A stretch of 64,000 nucleotides of DNA, from the NCBI RefSeq assembly GCF_900218015.1, contig NZ_UFQQ01000007.1, forward strand, positions 62,001-126,000. The letters are read 5' to 3'. Positions 24,996 to 34,309 of the stretch are shown here, piece by piece; position 1 is the stretch's first letter; each line of letters opens with the position of its first letter. The translations under genes and the position numbers were made by a program. A model generated the notes under the pieces. That model was not told the origin of the DNA. It saw only the letters and a list, made by a program, of their open reading frames with translations, and ran no database searches. This DNA is from Rhodopseudomonas pentothenatexigens (lineage in GTDB: Bacteria; Pseudomonadota; Alphaproteobacteria; Rhizobiales; Xanthobacteraceae).

Positions 24996-26237
24996 GTGGA
25001 CACGCTGAAAGTACGCGACGCGCAGGAGGTCGAGGACGCGGTGCGCGCCGCGATCGCCAATGAGCAGCCGATCGAGATCGTCGGCCATGGCAGCAAACGC
25101 ACCATTGGTCAGCCGATGGCGACCAATGCGGTGCTGGAGCTGTCGGCGCTCAACGCCGTCACGGCTTACGAGCCTAACGAACTGATCATCACCGTGCAGG
25201 CCGGCGCGCCGATGTCGGACGTGCTGTCGCTGGTCGATTCCAAGAACCAGCATTTCGCGTTCGAGCCGATGGACAGCGCGGCGCTGCTCGGCACCGCGCC
25301 GGGGGCGGGCACGGTGGCCGGGATGATCGCTGCTGGTCTTGCCGGGCCGCGGCGGATCAAGGCCGGCGGGGCGCGCGATCATCTGCTCGGCGCCCATGCG
25401 GTGTCGGGCTTCGGCGAGAGCTTCAAGGCCGGCGGCAAGGTGGTGAAGAACGTCACCGGCTACGATCTGTGTAAGCTGCTCGCCGGCTCCTGGGGCACGT
25501 TGGCGGTGATGACCGAGGTGACGCTGAAGGTGACGCCGCGGCCGGAGAGCGAGCGGACGCTGGTGCTGCGCGGGCTCGGCGACGTCGCCGCCAACAAGGC
25601 GATGACCGCGGCGCTGGGCTCGCCCTACGACATCACCGGCGCCGCGCATCTGCCGGGCTCGGCACTGCGCACCACCGCCGGCGCACTGGCCGACATCGCC
25701 CAACCCGATCAGGCCCTGACGCTGCTGCGGCTCGAGGGCATCACCTCGTCGGCCAGCCACCGCGCCCAGTCGCTCCGTGCGGCGCTGAAGAGTTTCGGCG
25801 ACGCCGAACTGATCGAGGACGACGCCTCCGCGGCGCTGTGGCGCGCGGTGCGCGATGTCGAACCGTTTGCGGCCTCCGGCCCGCGGGCGCTGTGGCCGGT
25901 GTGGCGGATCGTCTGCCCGCCGGCGTCCGGCGGCGCGTTCGGCGAGCAACTCGCCCGCGAGAGCGGCGGCGAAGTGATCTACGACTGGGGCGGCGGCCTG
26001 ATCTGGGCGGCGCTGCCGCCGGCGGCCGATGGCCACGCCAAAGCGCTGCGCCAGCGCGTCGAGAAGATCGCCGGTCATGCCACCCTGATCCGCGGCAACG
26101 ACGCGGTACGGGCGACGATCGACGTGTTCCATCCGCAGCCGGCCGGCCTCGCCGCGCTCGGCGACCGCGTCAAGCGCAGCTTCGATCCCACCAACATTCT
26201 CAATCGCGGCCGGATGTCGCGAGGATCCGCGACATGA
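24996..26237 (+). CDS. glcE: Glycolate oxidase FAD-binding subunit GlcE
   Basis: A 413-residue protein related to GlcD but shorter. It has a PCMH-type FAD-binding domain with IVGHGSKRTIG, AFEPMDSAALLGTAPGAGTV and GGKVVKNVTGYDLCKLLAGS, the latter typical of GlcE. The C-terminus ends FDPTNILNRGRM as in the family. The start is GTG 24996, with AAGGACG 11 nt upstream. The stop overlaps the glcF start (ATGA). A palindromic repeat lies between glcD and this gene. Confidence 0.92.
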   Translation: MDTLKVRDAQEVEDAVRAAIANEQPIEIVGHGSKRTIGQPMATNAVLELSALNAVTAYEPNELIITVQAGAPMSDVLSLVDSKNQHFAFEPMDSAALLGTAPGAGTVAGMIAAGLAGPRRIKAGGARDHLLGAHAVSGFGESFKAGGKVVKNVTGYDLCKLLAGSWGTLAVMTEVTLKVTPRPESERTLVLRGLGDVAANKAMTAALGSPYDITGAAHLPGSALRTTAGALADIAQPDQALTLLRLEGITSSASHRAQSLRAALKSFGDAELIEDDASAALWRAVRDVEPFAASGPRALWPVWRIVCPPASGGAFGEQLARESGGEVIYDWGGGLIWAALPPAADGHAKALRQRVEKIAGHATLIRGNDAVRATIDVFHPQPAGLAALGDRVKRSFDPTNILNRGRMSRGSAT

Positions 26238-27547
26238 AGACCGAATTCAGCCCGACCCAGCTTGCCGATCCAGACATTGCCGAGGCCGACAAGATCCTGC
26301 GCGCCTGCGTGCATTGCGGCTTCTGCACCGCGACCTGTCCGACCTACGTGCTGCTCGGTGACGAGCTCGACAGTCCGCGCGGCCGCATCTACTTGATCAA
26401 GGAGATGCTGCAGAGCGACAAGCCGCCGACCGCCGACGTCGTCAAACACATCGATCGCTGCCTGTCGTGCCTCGCCTGCATGACCACCTGCCCTTCGGGC
26501 GTGAACTACATGCATCTGATCGATCAGGCCCGCGTCCGGATCGAGCAGCAGTACAAGCGGCCGTTCTGGGACCGCGTCGTGCGCGAGGCGCTGTCGTGGA
26601 TGATGCCGCATCCGGGCATGTTCCGGCTCGGGATGTGGGCGGCGCGGATCGTGCGGCCGGTCGCGGCGCTGTTGCCCGGTTCTCACGATCTGACTCATCC
26701 GACGGTGCTGAGCCGGGTCAAGGCGATGCTGTCGCTGGCGCCGAAGCATCTGCCGGAACCGGGTCCGGATTCCGGCACGACGTTTCCGGCGGTCGGCCCC
26801 AAGCGCGGACGGGTGGCGCTGCTGCACGGCTGCGCCCAGCAGGTGCTGGCGCCGCGGATCAATCGCGCTGCGATCAATCTGCTGACGCGCCACGGCATCG
26901 AGGTGGTGCTCGCGGCCGACGAGGCTTGCTGCGGTGCCCTGATCCATCACCTCGGCCGCGATACCCGCACGCTCGAATACGCCCGCACCAACATCAAGGC
27001 GTGGCTGGCCGAGATCGAGCGCGGCGGTCTCGACGCCATCCTGGTGACCACGTCCGGCTGCGGCACGGTGATCAAGGACTACGGCTACCTGCTGCGAGAA
27101 GATCCGGAGTATGCGGCGGCGGCCGCAAAGGTTTCGGCGCTCGCCAAGGACATCAGCGAATATGTCGGCGGTCTTGAACTGTCGTCGCCGCGTGCGCGCG
27201 ACGATGTCGTGGTCGCTTATCACTCCGCCTGCTCGTTGCAGCACGGCCAGAAAATCACGCAGATCCCCAAAGAATTGCTTTCCAAGACTGGATTCGTGGT
27301 GAAAGATATTCCGGAGGGTCATTTGTGTTGTGGTTCGGCGGGCACGTACAACATTCTCCAGCCTGACATCGCGACCAGATTGCGCGACCGCAAGGTCGCC
27401 AACATCGCTTCCGTCAAGCCGGACATGATTGCCGCGGGCAATATCGGCTGCATGGTGCAGATCGCCAGCGGAACGGAAGTCCCTGTGGTGCACACGATTG
27501 AACTTCTCGATTGGGCGACGGGCGGGCCCCGTCCTGCTCCGCACTGA
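26234..27547 (+). CDS. glcF: Glycolate oxidase iron-sulfur subunit GlcF
   Basis: A 437-residue protein. The N-terminus holds two 4Fe-4S ferredoxin motifs, CVHCGFCTATCPTY (residues ~21-34) and CLSCLACMTTCPSG (~76-89). Two CCG-type cysteine-rich domains follow (LLHGCAQQVLAPRINRA, ADEACCGALIHHLG, SACSLQHGQKI, EGHLCCGSAGTYNI). It carries electrons from the flavin subunits towards quinone. The start at 26234 overlaps glcE by 4 nt, so translation is coupled. Confidence 0.94.
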   Translation: MKTEFSPTQLADPDIAEADKILRACVHCGFCTATCPTYVLLGDELDSPRGRIYLIKEMLQSDKPPTADVVKHIDRCLSCLACMTTCPSGVNYMHLIDQARVRIEQQYKRPFWDRVVREALSWMMPHPGMFRLGMWAARIVRPVAALLPGSHDLTHPTVLSRVKAMLSLAPKHLPEPGPDSGTTFPAVGPKRGRVALLHGCAQQVLAPRINRAAINLLTRHGIEVVLAADEACCGALIHHLGRDTRTLEYARTNIKAWLAEIERGGLDAILVTTSGCGTVIKDYGYLLREDPEYAAAAAKVSALAKDISEYVGGLELSSPRARDDVVVAYHSACSLQHGQKITQIPKELLSKTGFVVKDIPEGHLCCGSAGTYNILQPDIATRLRDRKVANIASVKPDMIAAGNIGCMVQIASGTEVPVVHTIELLDWATGGPRPAPH

Positions 27548-27621
27548 TTGGAGCTTGGTACGCTCGTCGCTGCGCGCGTGATCGCTGGCCGAACGGCGAT
27601 CCGCACAACAGGAGGACGACG

Positions 27622-28536
27622 ATGGCGAAAGGCAAGAAGTCCAAGAGCAAGGACAAGGCCGACAAGAAGGCCGAAAAGTCCAAGGCCAAGAAGAAGTCCA
27701 AGCTGCTGTTGGCGGGGAAGAAGGGCAAATCCGCCGACAAGGCATCGGTCAAGAAGGACAAGTCGAAGCCGAAGGCCAAATCGAAAGCCAAGCCGGCCCC
27801 CAAGTCCAAGTCCGCGTCCAAATCCAAAGCCGCCGGCAAAGCTGCCAAAAAGGCCGTGAAGAAGGCTGCAGCCAAACCCGGCAAGAAGGCAGCGAAGCCG
27901 GCAGCCAAGCTGGCAGCTAAGGCACCCAAGTCGGCAGCCAGGCCCTCGGCTAAGTCACCAGCCAAGCCGGCCGCAAAGAGCGCCGCCAAGTCGGCGACAG
28001 GCAAGCCGGCCAAGGTCAACACACCGAAGGCGCCGGCCGCAAAGGGCCCTGCTGCCAAGAAGAAGGCAGCCAAGGCACCGGTCGCCAAGACGTCAGCGAA
28101 GGCGCCCGCAAAGCCGGCCAGAACCAAGCCGGCTCCCCGCAAAGCGCCGAAGCCGATCGAAGCTGCGCCCACCCCGGTAGAAGAGCAGGCTGCGCCGCCA
28201 CCGCCCGCTGCCCCGAAGAAGCCTCGCAAGCCGCGCGCCAAGAAACCGGCACCCGTTGTCCTTGAGCCGGACGAGACCGAGCGCGAGACAACGTCGGAGC
28301 CGGTCGCCGAAGCGGCGCCGGAGACCGATGACACCGTGCCGGCCGAGCCGTTTCCGTCCGACGGGACCACATCGGCCGCAGACAACGAGCCGGTGGAATC
28401 GTCCGTAGAGACCGATTCGATCGAGACGTCGGATGAGTCCGCGCGGCATTCCACCGCGCCGGCCGGAGAGGAGGAGGCTCCCGATCAGGAGTTCGATCAC
28501 GCCGACCCTGCCAAGCCGGCGCCCGACCCGATGTAA
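27622..28536 (+). CDS. Histone H1-like Lys/Ala/Pro-rich protein
   Basis: A 304-residue low-complexity protein. Residues 1-70 are almost wholly Lys/Ser/Asp (KGKKSKSKDKADKK). The middle (about 70-210) is built of AAKPxxK-type repeats such as AAKPGKKAAKPAAKLAAKAP, like eukaryotic histone H1 tails and bacterial H1-like proteins. The C-terminal ~100 residues turn acidic and Pro/Thr-rich (EPDETERETTSEPVAEAAPE). The basic part should bind DNA or RNA nonspecifically; the acidic tail may moderate this. No globular fold is visible. A strong GGAGGACGACG ribosome-binding site fixes the start. It is transcribed after glcF but probably independently. Confidence 0.75.
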   Translation: MAKGKKSKSKDKADKKAEKSKAKKKSKLLLAGKKGKSADKASVKKDKSKPKAKSKAKPAPKSKSASKSKAAGKAAKKAVKKAAAKPGKKAAKPAAKLAAKAPKSAARPSAKSPAKPAAKSAAKSATGKPAKVNTPKAPAAKGPAAKKKAAKAPVAKTSAKAPAKPARTKPAPRKAPKPIEAAPTPVEEQAAPPPPAAPKKPRKPRAKKPAPVVLEPDETERETTSEPVAEAAPETDDTVPAEPFPSDGTTSAADNEPVESSVETDSIETSDESARHSTAPAGEEEAPDQEFDHADPAKPAPDPM

Positions 28537-28565
28537 CTTCCGGTGGTAATCTGATCCTGTCCTGG

Positions 28566-28594
28566 AAGGCCGCGGTTCTGGACCGCGGCCTTTG
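28566..28594 (+). terminator. Terminator after the H1-like gene
   Basis: AAGGCCGCGGT and ACCGCGGCCTT form a perfect 11 bp stem with a 5 nt loop, followed by TTTG. Confidence 0.8.
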
Positions 28595-28955
28595 TCGTCG
28601 TGGTCATCGAGCACAGCAGGAGAGGCGCGTCGGCGCTGCAGCGATCCGGCCCGCGGCGCGCCGCTGCGATTCGACCCCGCCGGTGTACTTGTTACTTAGC
28701 CAAAAGTGTTGCTCTAACCACCATGTTTGGTGGATTTGGCCTGGGAGTCATTCGCAAAGTAGTGATCTTCCTGCAACACTCCCCAACAACGAATGGTTGA
28801 GTGAGCGGGATTGCACAAAAAGTCGGCATCTGCATGTGTTTTTTGCTTCACGGTTTTCGTGTGGCGCCGCAGATTGCTGTCACATTTGGTTTGTGCAGGT
28901 CGATGTCGCGTCCTTGAACTTCGGTCCGGCTGACTTGGAAACGATGGGGATCAAA
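28595..28955. promoter_or_regulatory. Long leader of the porin gene
   Basis: About 360 bases of lower GC with no supported gene, leading to the porin. T- and A-rich stretches at 28690-28730 and 28810-28850 are likely promoter territory. The ribosome-binding site is GGGGATCAAA at 28946-28955. Long untranslated leaders are typical of porin genes under small-RNA control; I see no specific RNA gene. Confidence 0.4.
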
Positions 28956-29885
28956 ATGAAGAAGACACTCTTGTCGGTCGCGGCAGTGCTCGCAGTCGGC
29001 GCCGGCTCGGCCCAGGCGGCCGATCTGCCCGCCAAGGTCTACACCAAGGCTCCGCCGGTCGTGGTGTTCAATCCGTGGGACGTGGCGTTCGGTACCTCGG
29101 TTTCGAGCGACTACGTGTTCCGTGGCATCACCCAGTCGAACCACCAGCCGTCGGTGAGCGGTTACATCGAGCCGCGCTACAACATCAATCCGGATCTGCA
29201 GCTCTATGCCGGTGTGTCGGCCTCGAGCATTTCGTTCGCCAACCGCGCCGCGGCTGAGATCGACGGTTACGTCGGTATCCGTCCGACCTTCGGTCCGGCC
29301 GCGTTCGACTTCGGCTTCTGGTACTACGGCTATCCGGGCGGCCAGTGCATCGATACCGTTCAGGGCGGCGGCAACCTGTGCCCGCTCGGCTCGAGCGCGA
29401 TCGCCAACGGCAACGTGATGAAGAAGGACGTGTCGTTCTACGAAGTCTACGGCAAGGTGAGCTACACCTTCAACGACGTGTTCACCGCTGGCGCCAGCGT
29501 GAACTACTCGCCGGACTTCCTCCGCTTCGGCACCTCGGGCACCTACGCCGCGGTGAACGCGAAGATCACCATGCCGGGCACCTTCTTCGGCACCAGCGGC
29601 ATCGGCTCCTACATCTCGGGTGAATACGGCCATCAGTGGCTCGGCACCACCGACGCGTTCTACGCGTTCACCGCTCTGCCGGACTACAACACCTGGAACG
29701 TCGGCGTGGGCTTCACCTACAAGGTGTTCACCCTCGATCTGCGTTACACCGACAGCGACCTGTCGAAGGCCGGATGCCAGGCGATCACGTCCGACTTCAC
29801 TTCGAACGGCGTGACCTCGGGCTGGTGCGGCGCCCGTTTCATCGCCAAGCTGTCGGCTGACGTGACGCTGGGCGCGCTGAAGTAA
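28956..29885 (+). CDS. TorF-family putative outer-membrane porin
   Basis: A 309-residue exported protein. A signal peptide (MKKTLLSVAAVLAVGAGSAQ A) precedes ADLPAKVYTKAPPV, the start seen in many Rhizobiales porins. The body alternates short amphipathic beta strands with Tyr/Phe/Trp residues, for example VSSDYVFRGITQSNHQPSVS, typical of the TIGR02001/TorF family. Two Cys pairs may form disulfides. Codon use is strongly biased to GC-ending codons, indicating high expression. MKK at 28956 is favoured over ATG 28944 because GGGGA sits 5 nt upstream. It is monocistronic and closed by a strong terminator. Confidence 0.8.
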   Translation: MKKTLLSVAAVLAVGAGSAQAADLPAKVYTKAPPVVVFNPWDVAFGTSVSSDYVFRGITQSNHQPSVSGYIEPRYNINPDLQLYAGVSASSISFANRAAAEIDGYVGIRPTFGPAAFDFGFWYYGYPGGQCIDTVQGGGNLCPLGSSAIANGNVMKKDVSFYEVYGKVSYTFNDVFTAGASVNYSPDFLRFGTSGTYAAVNAKITMPGTFFGTSGIGSYISGEYGHQWLGTTDAFYAFTALPDYNTWNVGVGFTYKVFTLDLRYTDSDLSKAGCQAITSDFTSNGVTSGWCGARFIAKLSADVTLGALK

Positions 29886-29909
29886 GACATTCCTTCCTTT
29901 GGGGGGCTG

Positions 29910-29946
29910 AGGGCGGCAGAGCGATCTGCCGCCCTTGTTTTTTGCT
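29910..29946 (+). terminator. Rho-independent terminator after porin gene
   Basis: AGGGCGGCAGA-gcga-TCTGCCGCCCT, an 11 bp perfect stem, followed by TGTTTTTTTG. The rest of the gap to 30184 contains no supported gene. Confidence 0.9.
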
Positions 29947-30184
29947 CGCGACGTTGTTGGTTCTCCGCGAGCTTGAAAGCGCTTGTGGTTGCAGCAAGCC
30001 TGCAGGCCGATCAGACGGATCGGCATCCCACCTTTCGGTAGATCGGTTGCATCGTCGATACGTCGGCGCCGATCAGCAGGACCCACTGGCTTTGACCGCT
30101 CAGCGCCGGCTGGTCTGGTGTCGTCCGATCGCGGCGGCGTGCGCTGCTGCCGCTGTCGGAAGCTGAGCCGAAACGCGACGTCGC

Positions 30185-32017
30185 TCAGCCTCCCGCCAGA
30201 CCGACTTCCGGAGCGGCTGCCCTGACTCGATCCTGCAAGGCGAAGCCGTTGTCCGAGGGAGTCAGCATCGCGCCGCGCTGGTGGAAGGCTTCCAGCGTCG
30301 AGCGGTGGCCAATCGAGACAATTGTGGTGTCGGGCAGTTTGCGGTCGAGCAGTTTGTACAGCATCGCTTCCGACGGCTCGTCCAGCGACGCGGTTGCTTC
30401 GTCGAGGAACAAGTATTGCGGCGCGTGCAGCAGCGCGCGGGCGATGCCGAGCCGCTGCTGCTCGCCGAGCGACAGCGTCCGATTCCAATGGCCGTGCTGA
30501 TCCAGCTGCTCGGCCAGCGCCGGCAGTCCGACGTCGCGGAGCGCCTCGGCCACCTGCTCGTCGCTGAACGCATCGGCCTCGGCCGGATACACGATCGCGG
30601 CGCGCAGTTCGCCGACCGGGAAGTACGGTCGTTGCGGCAGCATCATCAGCGTCGCTTCTGCCGGGATCGCAATCGAGCCGGAGCCGAACGGCCAGATTCC
30701 CGCGATCGCGCGGAACAGCGTCGACTTGCCGGCACCTGATGGACCGACGATCAGCGTGTGTTCGTTGTCACTGAATCTGAAGCCATCGGCGCTGATCAGC
30801 GGCGATCCGCTCGGTCGTGTCAGATTCAGATCCTTGAATCCGATCCCGCCGGCCGCCGGTGAATGTACCCGCGCCACGCCCGGGTTGTCGCGGGAGGCTG
30901 TGGCGTTCTCGACGGATCGCTCGAAGCCATCGAGCCGCTCCACCACCGATTGCCACTCCGCGAGGGTGCGATAAGCGCTGATGAAGAACGAAAGCGAGTC
31001 CTGCACGCTGTTGAAGGCGGAAGCGGTTTGCATCATGCCGCCGAGCTGGATCTTCTGCGCGAAATACGCCGGCGCTACCAGGATGTAGGGAAAGATGATC
31101 GACGCTTGCGAATAGCTGGCGGTGAATGCGGTCAACCGCTTGGTGCGGACCATGATCCGCATGAAGTTCTCGGCGACGCGGCCGAACCGCTCCGACAGCT
31201 CGCCGCGCTCGGCCGGCTCGCCGCGCAGCAGCGCGATCTGCTCGGCATTCTCACGGGCCCGCACCAAGTTGAAGCGGAAATCGGCCTCGTAGCGCTGCTG
31301 CCGGAAATTCAGGTCGACCAACGGCCAGCCGATCCAATGGGTGAGAGCGGTGCCGATCACGGCGTAGATCAGCGCGCCCCAGACCAGATAGCCCGGGATT
31401 GCGATATCCTGGCCGAACAGATGCAACGGTGCCTGGTTCGACAGCCCCCATAGGATCACCACGAACGACGCCAGCGTCACCACCGCGTTGAGCAGCCCGA
31501 TGCTCAGCGCCAGCGTGCGCTCGACGAACAACTGCGTGTCCTCGGCGATCCGCTGGTCGGGGTTGTCGGCGGCGTCGCCGGTGAGCTGCATCTGGTAGTG
31601 GTTGGCGTCGTGCAGCCAGCCGCCGAGATAGCGCTCGGTCATCCATTGGCGCCACCGGATCTGCAGCCACTGATTGAGATAGAGCTGATAGACCTTGAGC
31701 GCGATCCAGATCGCCGCCAGCACGCAGAAGTAGACGATCTGGAAAGTGAAGACGTCGCCGTTCCGCTCCTGCAGCGCGTTGTAGAAGTCGTTATTCCAGC
31801 GGTTGAACAGAACAGTGAGGCCGACCACGGCGAGTTCGATGACGACCACCGCTGCGAGCAGTCCGCGGCCCATCCATTTGTCTTCGGCATTGAAATACGG
31901 CACGGCGATCCGCCAGGCGGTCGCCAAGGTGGTTCGAATAGCTTTCACAGGGAAGGGTCTCCGGGTGGGAGGCTCCGCCGGGCGGAGGCCTGGGACGGAA
32001 GTTGCAGGTTCATTCAC
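30185..32017 (-). CDS. SbmA/YddA-type ABC transporter, fused permease-ATPase
   Basis: A 610-residue half transporter. The N-terminal ABC_membrane_2 domain (about residues 30-330) has six hydrophobic helices and the SbmA-like stretch NRWNNDFYNALQERNGDVF. The C-terminal ATPase has Walker A GPSGAGKST (~422-430), signature LSLGEQQRLGIARALL, Walker B YLFLDEATASLDEP and the H-loop SIGHRS. Related proteins move peptides, cobalamin or fatty acyl compounds. GTG at 32017 is the start used; there is no clear ribosome-binding site and the true start may be downstream. The gene stands alone. Confidence 0.85.
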   Translation of the reverse strand: MNEPATSVPGLRPAEPPTRRPFPVKAIRTTLATAWRIAVPYFNAEDKWMGRGLLAAVVVIELAVVGLTVLFNRWNNDFYNALQERNGDVFTFQIVYFCVLAAIWIALKVYQLYLNQWLQIRWRQWMTERYLGGWLHDANHYQMQLTGDAADNPDQRIAEDTQLFVERTLALSIGLLNAVVTLASFVVILWGLSNQAPLHLFGQDIAIPGYLVWGALIYAVIGTALTHWIGWPLVDLNFRQQRYEADFRFNLVRARENAEQIALLRGEPAERGELSERFGRVAENFMRIMVRTKRLTAFTASYSQASIIFPYILVAPAYFAQKIQLGGMMQTASAFNSVQDSLSFFISAYRTLAEWQSVVERLDGFERSVENATASRDNPGVARVHSPAAGGIGFKDLNLTRPSGSPLISADGFRFSDNEHTLIVGPSGAGKSTLFRAIAGIWPFGSGSIAIPAEATLMMLPQRPYFPVGELRAAIVYPAEADAFSDEQVAEALRDVGLPALAEQLDQHGHWNRTLSLGEQQRLGIARALLHAPQYLFLDEATASLDEPSEAMLYKLLDRKLPDTTIVSIGHRSTLEAFHQRGAMLTPSDNGFALQDRVRAAAPEVGLAGG

Positions 32018-32273
32018 CCGCTGTCTCGTGTCGCGCCCTCTTGTCGCACCCTAGCACGGTGTGGTGGCCGGCGGACTGCGGCGGACCGAGTTCGCGTGTT
32101 TGTGAGCGAGCGATGTGGGTCACGACCGGCGCACGGCCGTCTGGCCAAGGCGGGGTCGTTCGCCCTATAGCGGGAGAGCTGGTGGTGCAATCGCCGGGCC
32201 CTGTCCGCTCGCGCCTCCACCTGCCAGCGGCGCTCGGGTACAAGCCCGCGATCCGAAACACGACCGAGGTCAA

Positions 32274-32687
32274 ATGCGATCCATCTATCTGCTGCAAGCA
32301 GCCGCGCTCGCCGCGGCGATCCTGTCCGGCGCAACCACCGCTTCGCTGGCGCAGTCCGACCAGGAGTTTCCGTTCGGCCTCGAAGTGACGCTGGATGCGC
32401 CGCCGAAGCCGGGCTCCAAGCGAATCCCCAATCTCGAGATCGGCGACAAGGGCGGCGTGCGGCTGGAGCTGTGGTGCAAAGGCGGTACCGGGCAATTCTC
32501 GGTCGCTGGTAACACCGTGATCTTCGTGCCCGGAGCAATCGAGGATCGCAACTGTCCGGCGGATCGCGCCCAGGCCGACGACGCCCTGGTGGCGGCGCTC
32601 GCGGCGGTGACGACGTGGAGCCGGCAGGGTGACATCGTCAGCTTCGCCGGTCCGCAGCCGCTGCGGTTCCGGCTCAATACGAACTAA
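32274..32687 (+). CDS. Exported META/HslJ-like small protein
   Basis: A 137-residue protein with a signal peptide (LLQAAALAAAILSGATTASLA before QSDQEF). The mature part (RLELWCKGGTGQFSVAGNTV ... AIEDRNCPADRAQADDALVA ALAAVTTW ... PLRFRL) resembles the META domain found in HslJ and related exported proteins, with two Cys likely bridged. META proteins are linked to envelope stress and antibiotic tolerance, but no activity is assigned. The last 4 nt overlap the end of the convergent oxidoreductase gene. Confidence 0.6.
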   Translation: MRSIYLLQAAALAAAILSGATTASLAQSDQEFPFGLEVTLDAPPKPGSKRIPNLEIGDKGGVRLELWCKGGTGQFSVAGNTVIFVPGAIEDRNCPADRAQADDALVAALAAVTTWSRQGDIVSFAGPQPLRFRLNTN

Positions 32688-34195
32688 CCCTGCGGCTGAT
32701 CCTGCAGGATCAGCTCGGCGCATCCCTCGGCGGCCTGCACCACGCCGCTGTAGCCGCCGATGCCGGCATAGGCCGAGGCGAGATACAGGCCGGGCAGTGT
32801 GGTGCGTGGTGCGCGATAGGGCGCGTCGGAGCTCGGCAGCAATGGCGCGAAGCCGTAGACCGCGCCTTGCGGCGCGCCGAGGTATTGCTGTACCGAATAG
32901 GCGGTGTTGAACGCCGCCGCCGTCACCGCACCGGCGAGACCGGGATAGCTGCGGTCGAGATGCGCGAGCAGCGCCTGCTGCCAGCGCTCGCGCTTGGCCC
33001 GGTAGGCGTCCTGATCGAGACCGTCCCAGTTCGACACCCGATCCGGACCGACCACCGACAGCACGTAAGGCGGCGACGGCACGCCGGAATCGATCGCGGT
33101 GTAGTCGGCGATCGCCAGCGGCGGCATCCGCGCGCCGGGCTCGTCCGCCATCAGGGTCTTCGCCTCGGCATAGGACGCCAGCGTCGTCATCCAGTCCGGC
33201 AGCAATTGCGTGGCGTAGCTGCTGACGCCGAATTCGCGCGGCGGCCGGGACAGGCCGAGCGTCAGCGCGAACAGCGATAGCGACGGGGCGCGAGCGGCGT
33301 AGCTGTCGCTGAGCAGCTTTGCCTGGTCGGCGGGCAGCAGGCTCGCCAGCGTCGCCGGCGCGGCATTGCCGATCACGGTGGCGGCTTCGACGGTCTGCGG
33401 ATCGCCGCCGTCGCGGGCGACGTGGGTGACCTGATGCGACCCGCCGTGACCCGCCATCACCACACCGGAGACGACGCGGCGCAGCAGCACCTCGCCGCCG
33501 GCCTTGCGCACCGCGCGGGCCAGCGCGCTCGACAGCCGCTGCGAGCCGCCCTGGATGAAGCGCGCGCCACTGAGCAGGAAGCTGCCCTGCACCATCGCGA
33601 ACGGCACCCACCACAGCGCCGCGATATCGTCGTGAACGTAGGACAAATTGCCGGCGACCGCGCACTTCACCGCTTCGTCGTCGCCGAACAGCGCCTGCAG
33701 CCTGTCGTCGAGCGAAGCGTGCCAATCGGGATATTCCGGTGCCAGTGCCAGCACCGCGTCGAGCCCGCCGGTGCCGAGCGCGCCGGCGAGCCGTTCGAGG
33801 TCGCCGAGCCATCGCGCGATCCCGGCGCTGGCCTGCGGAAAGCGCCGGTTCAGCGCGTCGCGCGCGGCAGCGAATTCGTCCGGCAGGGTGAACGGAGCGC
33901 CGACCGGGCCGCCGCGCATCTCATACAATGCGCCGGCCGGAATCCATTGCACCGCGTCGAGCACCCCGGCGCGACTGAGGGCGCGGTGCTTGGGATCGCG
34001 CCGATGCTGCGGATTGCCGGTGACGTGCAGCGAGCCTTCGACGAACAGTTCGCCGGCCTTGTAGCTCGATGCCGCGCCGCCGACCGAGTTGCCGCGTTCG
34101 ATCACCAGCACCTTGCGGCCTTCGCGGGCCAGGATCGCGCCCGCAGTCAGGCCGCCGAGCCCGGCGCCGATCACCACCGCATCAAAGCGCGTCAT
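32684..34195 (-). CDS. CrtI/carotenoid-isomerase-like FAD-dependent oxidoreductase
   Basis: A 503-residue flavoprotein. The N-terminal dinucleotide-binding motif is VVIGAGLGGLTAGAILAREG followed by VLVIERGNSVGGAAS, as in phytoene desaturases and CrtISO-like enzymes. The C-terminus GLYLASAYAGIGGYSGVVQA AEGC is the second FAD-contacting region of the family. No crtB or other carotenoid gene is nearby, so the substrate (carotenoid, retinol-like or another polyene lipid) is open. It is a single gene with its own upstream region. Confidence 0.75.
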   Translation of the reverse strand: MTRFDAVVIGAGLGGLTAGAILAREGRKVLVIERGNSVGGAASSYKAGELFVEGSLHVTGNPQHRRDPKHRALSRAGVLDAVQWIPAGALYEMRGGPVGAPFTLPDEFAAARDALNRRFPQASAGIARWLGDLERLAGALGTGGLDAVLALAPEYPDWHASLDDRLQALFGDDEAVKCAVAGNLSYVHDDIAALWWVPFAMVQGSFLLSGARFIQGGSQRLSSALARAVRKAGGEVLLRRVVSGVVMAGHGGSHQVTHVARDGGDPQTVEAATVIGNAAPATLASLLPADQAKLLSDSYAARAPSLSLFALTLGLSRPPREFGVSSYATQLLPDWMTTLASYAEAKTLMADEPGARMPPLAIADYTAIDSGVPSPPYVLSVVGPDRVSNWDGLDQDAYRAKRERWQQALLAHLDRSYPGLAGAVTAAAFNTAYSVQQYLGAPQGAVYGFAPLLPSSDAPYRAPRTTLPGLYLASAYAGIGGYSGVVQAAEGCAELILQDQPQG

Positions 34196-34309
34196 TCAGC
34201 CAATCATCCCTGCCGTGAAAAGGAAGCGCTTCATTGCCGCATCGCAGCGGCATGTCAAATCGCGGTTCCATGATCCGGTTCGGGCGGATACCGCGCCGGG
34301 GCGGTCCGG

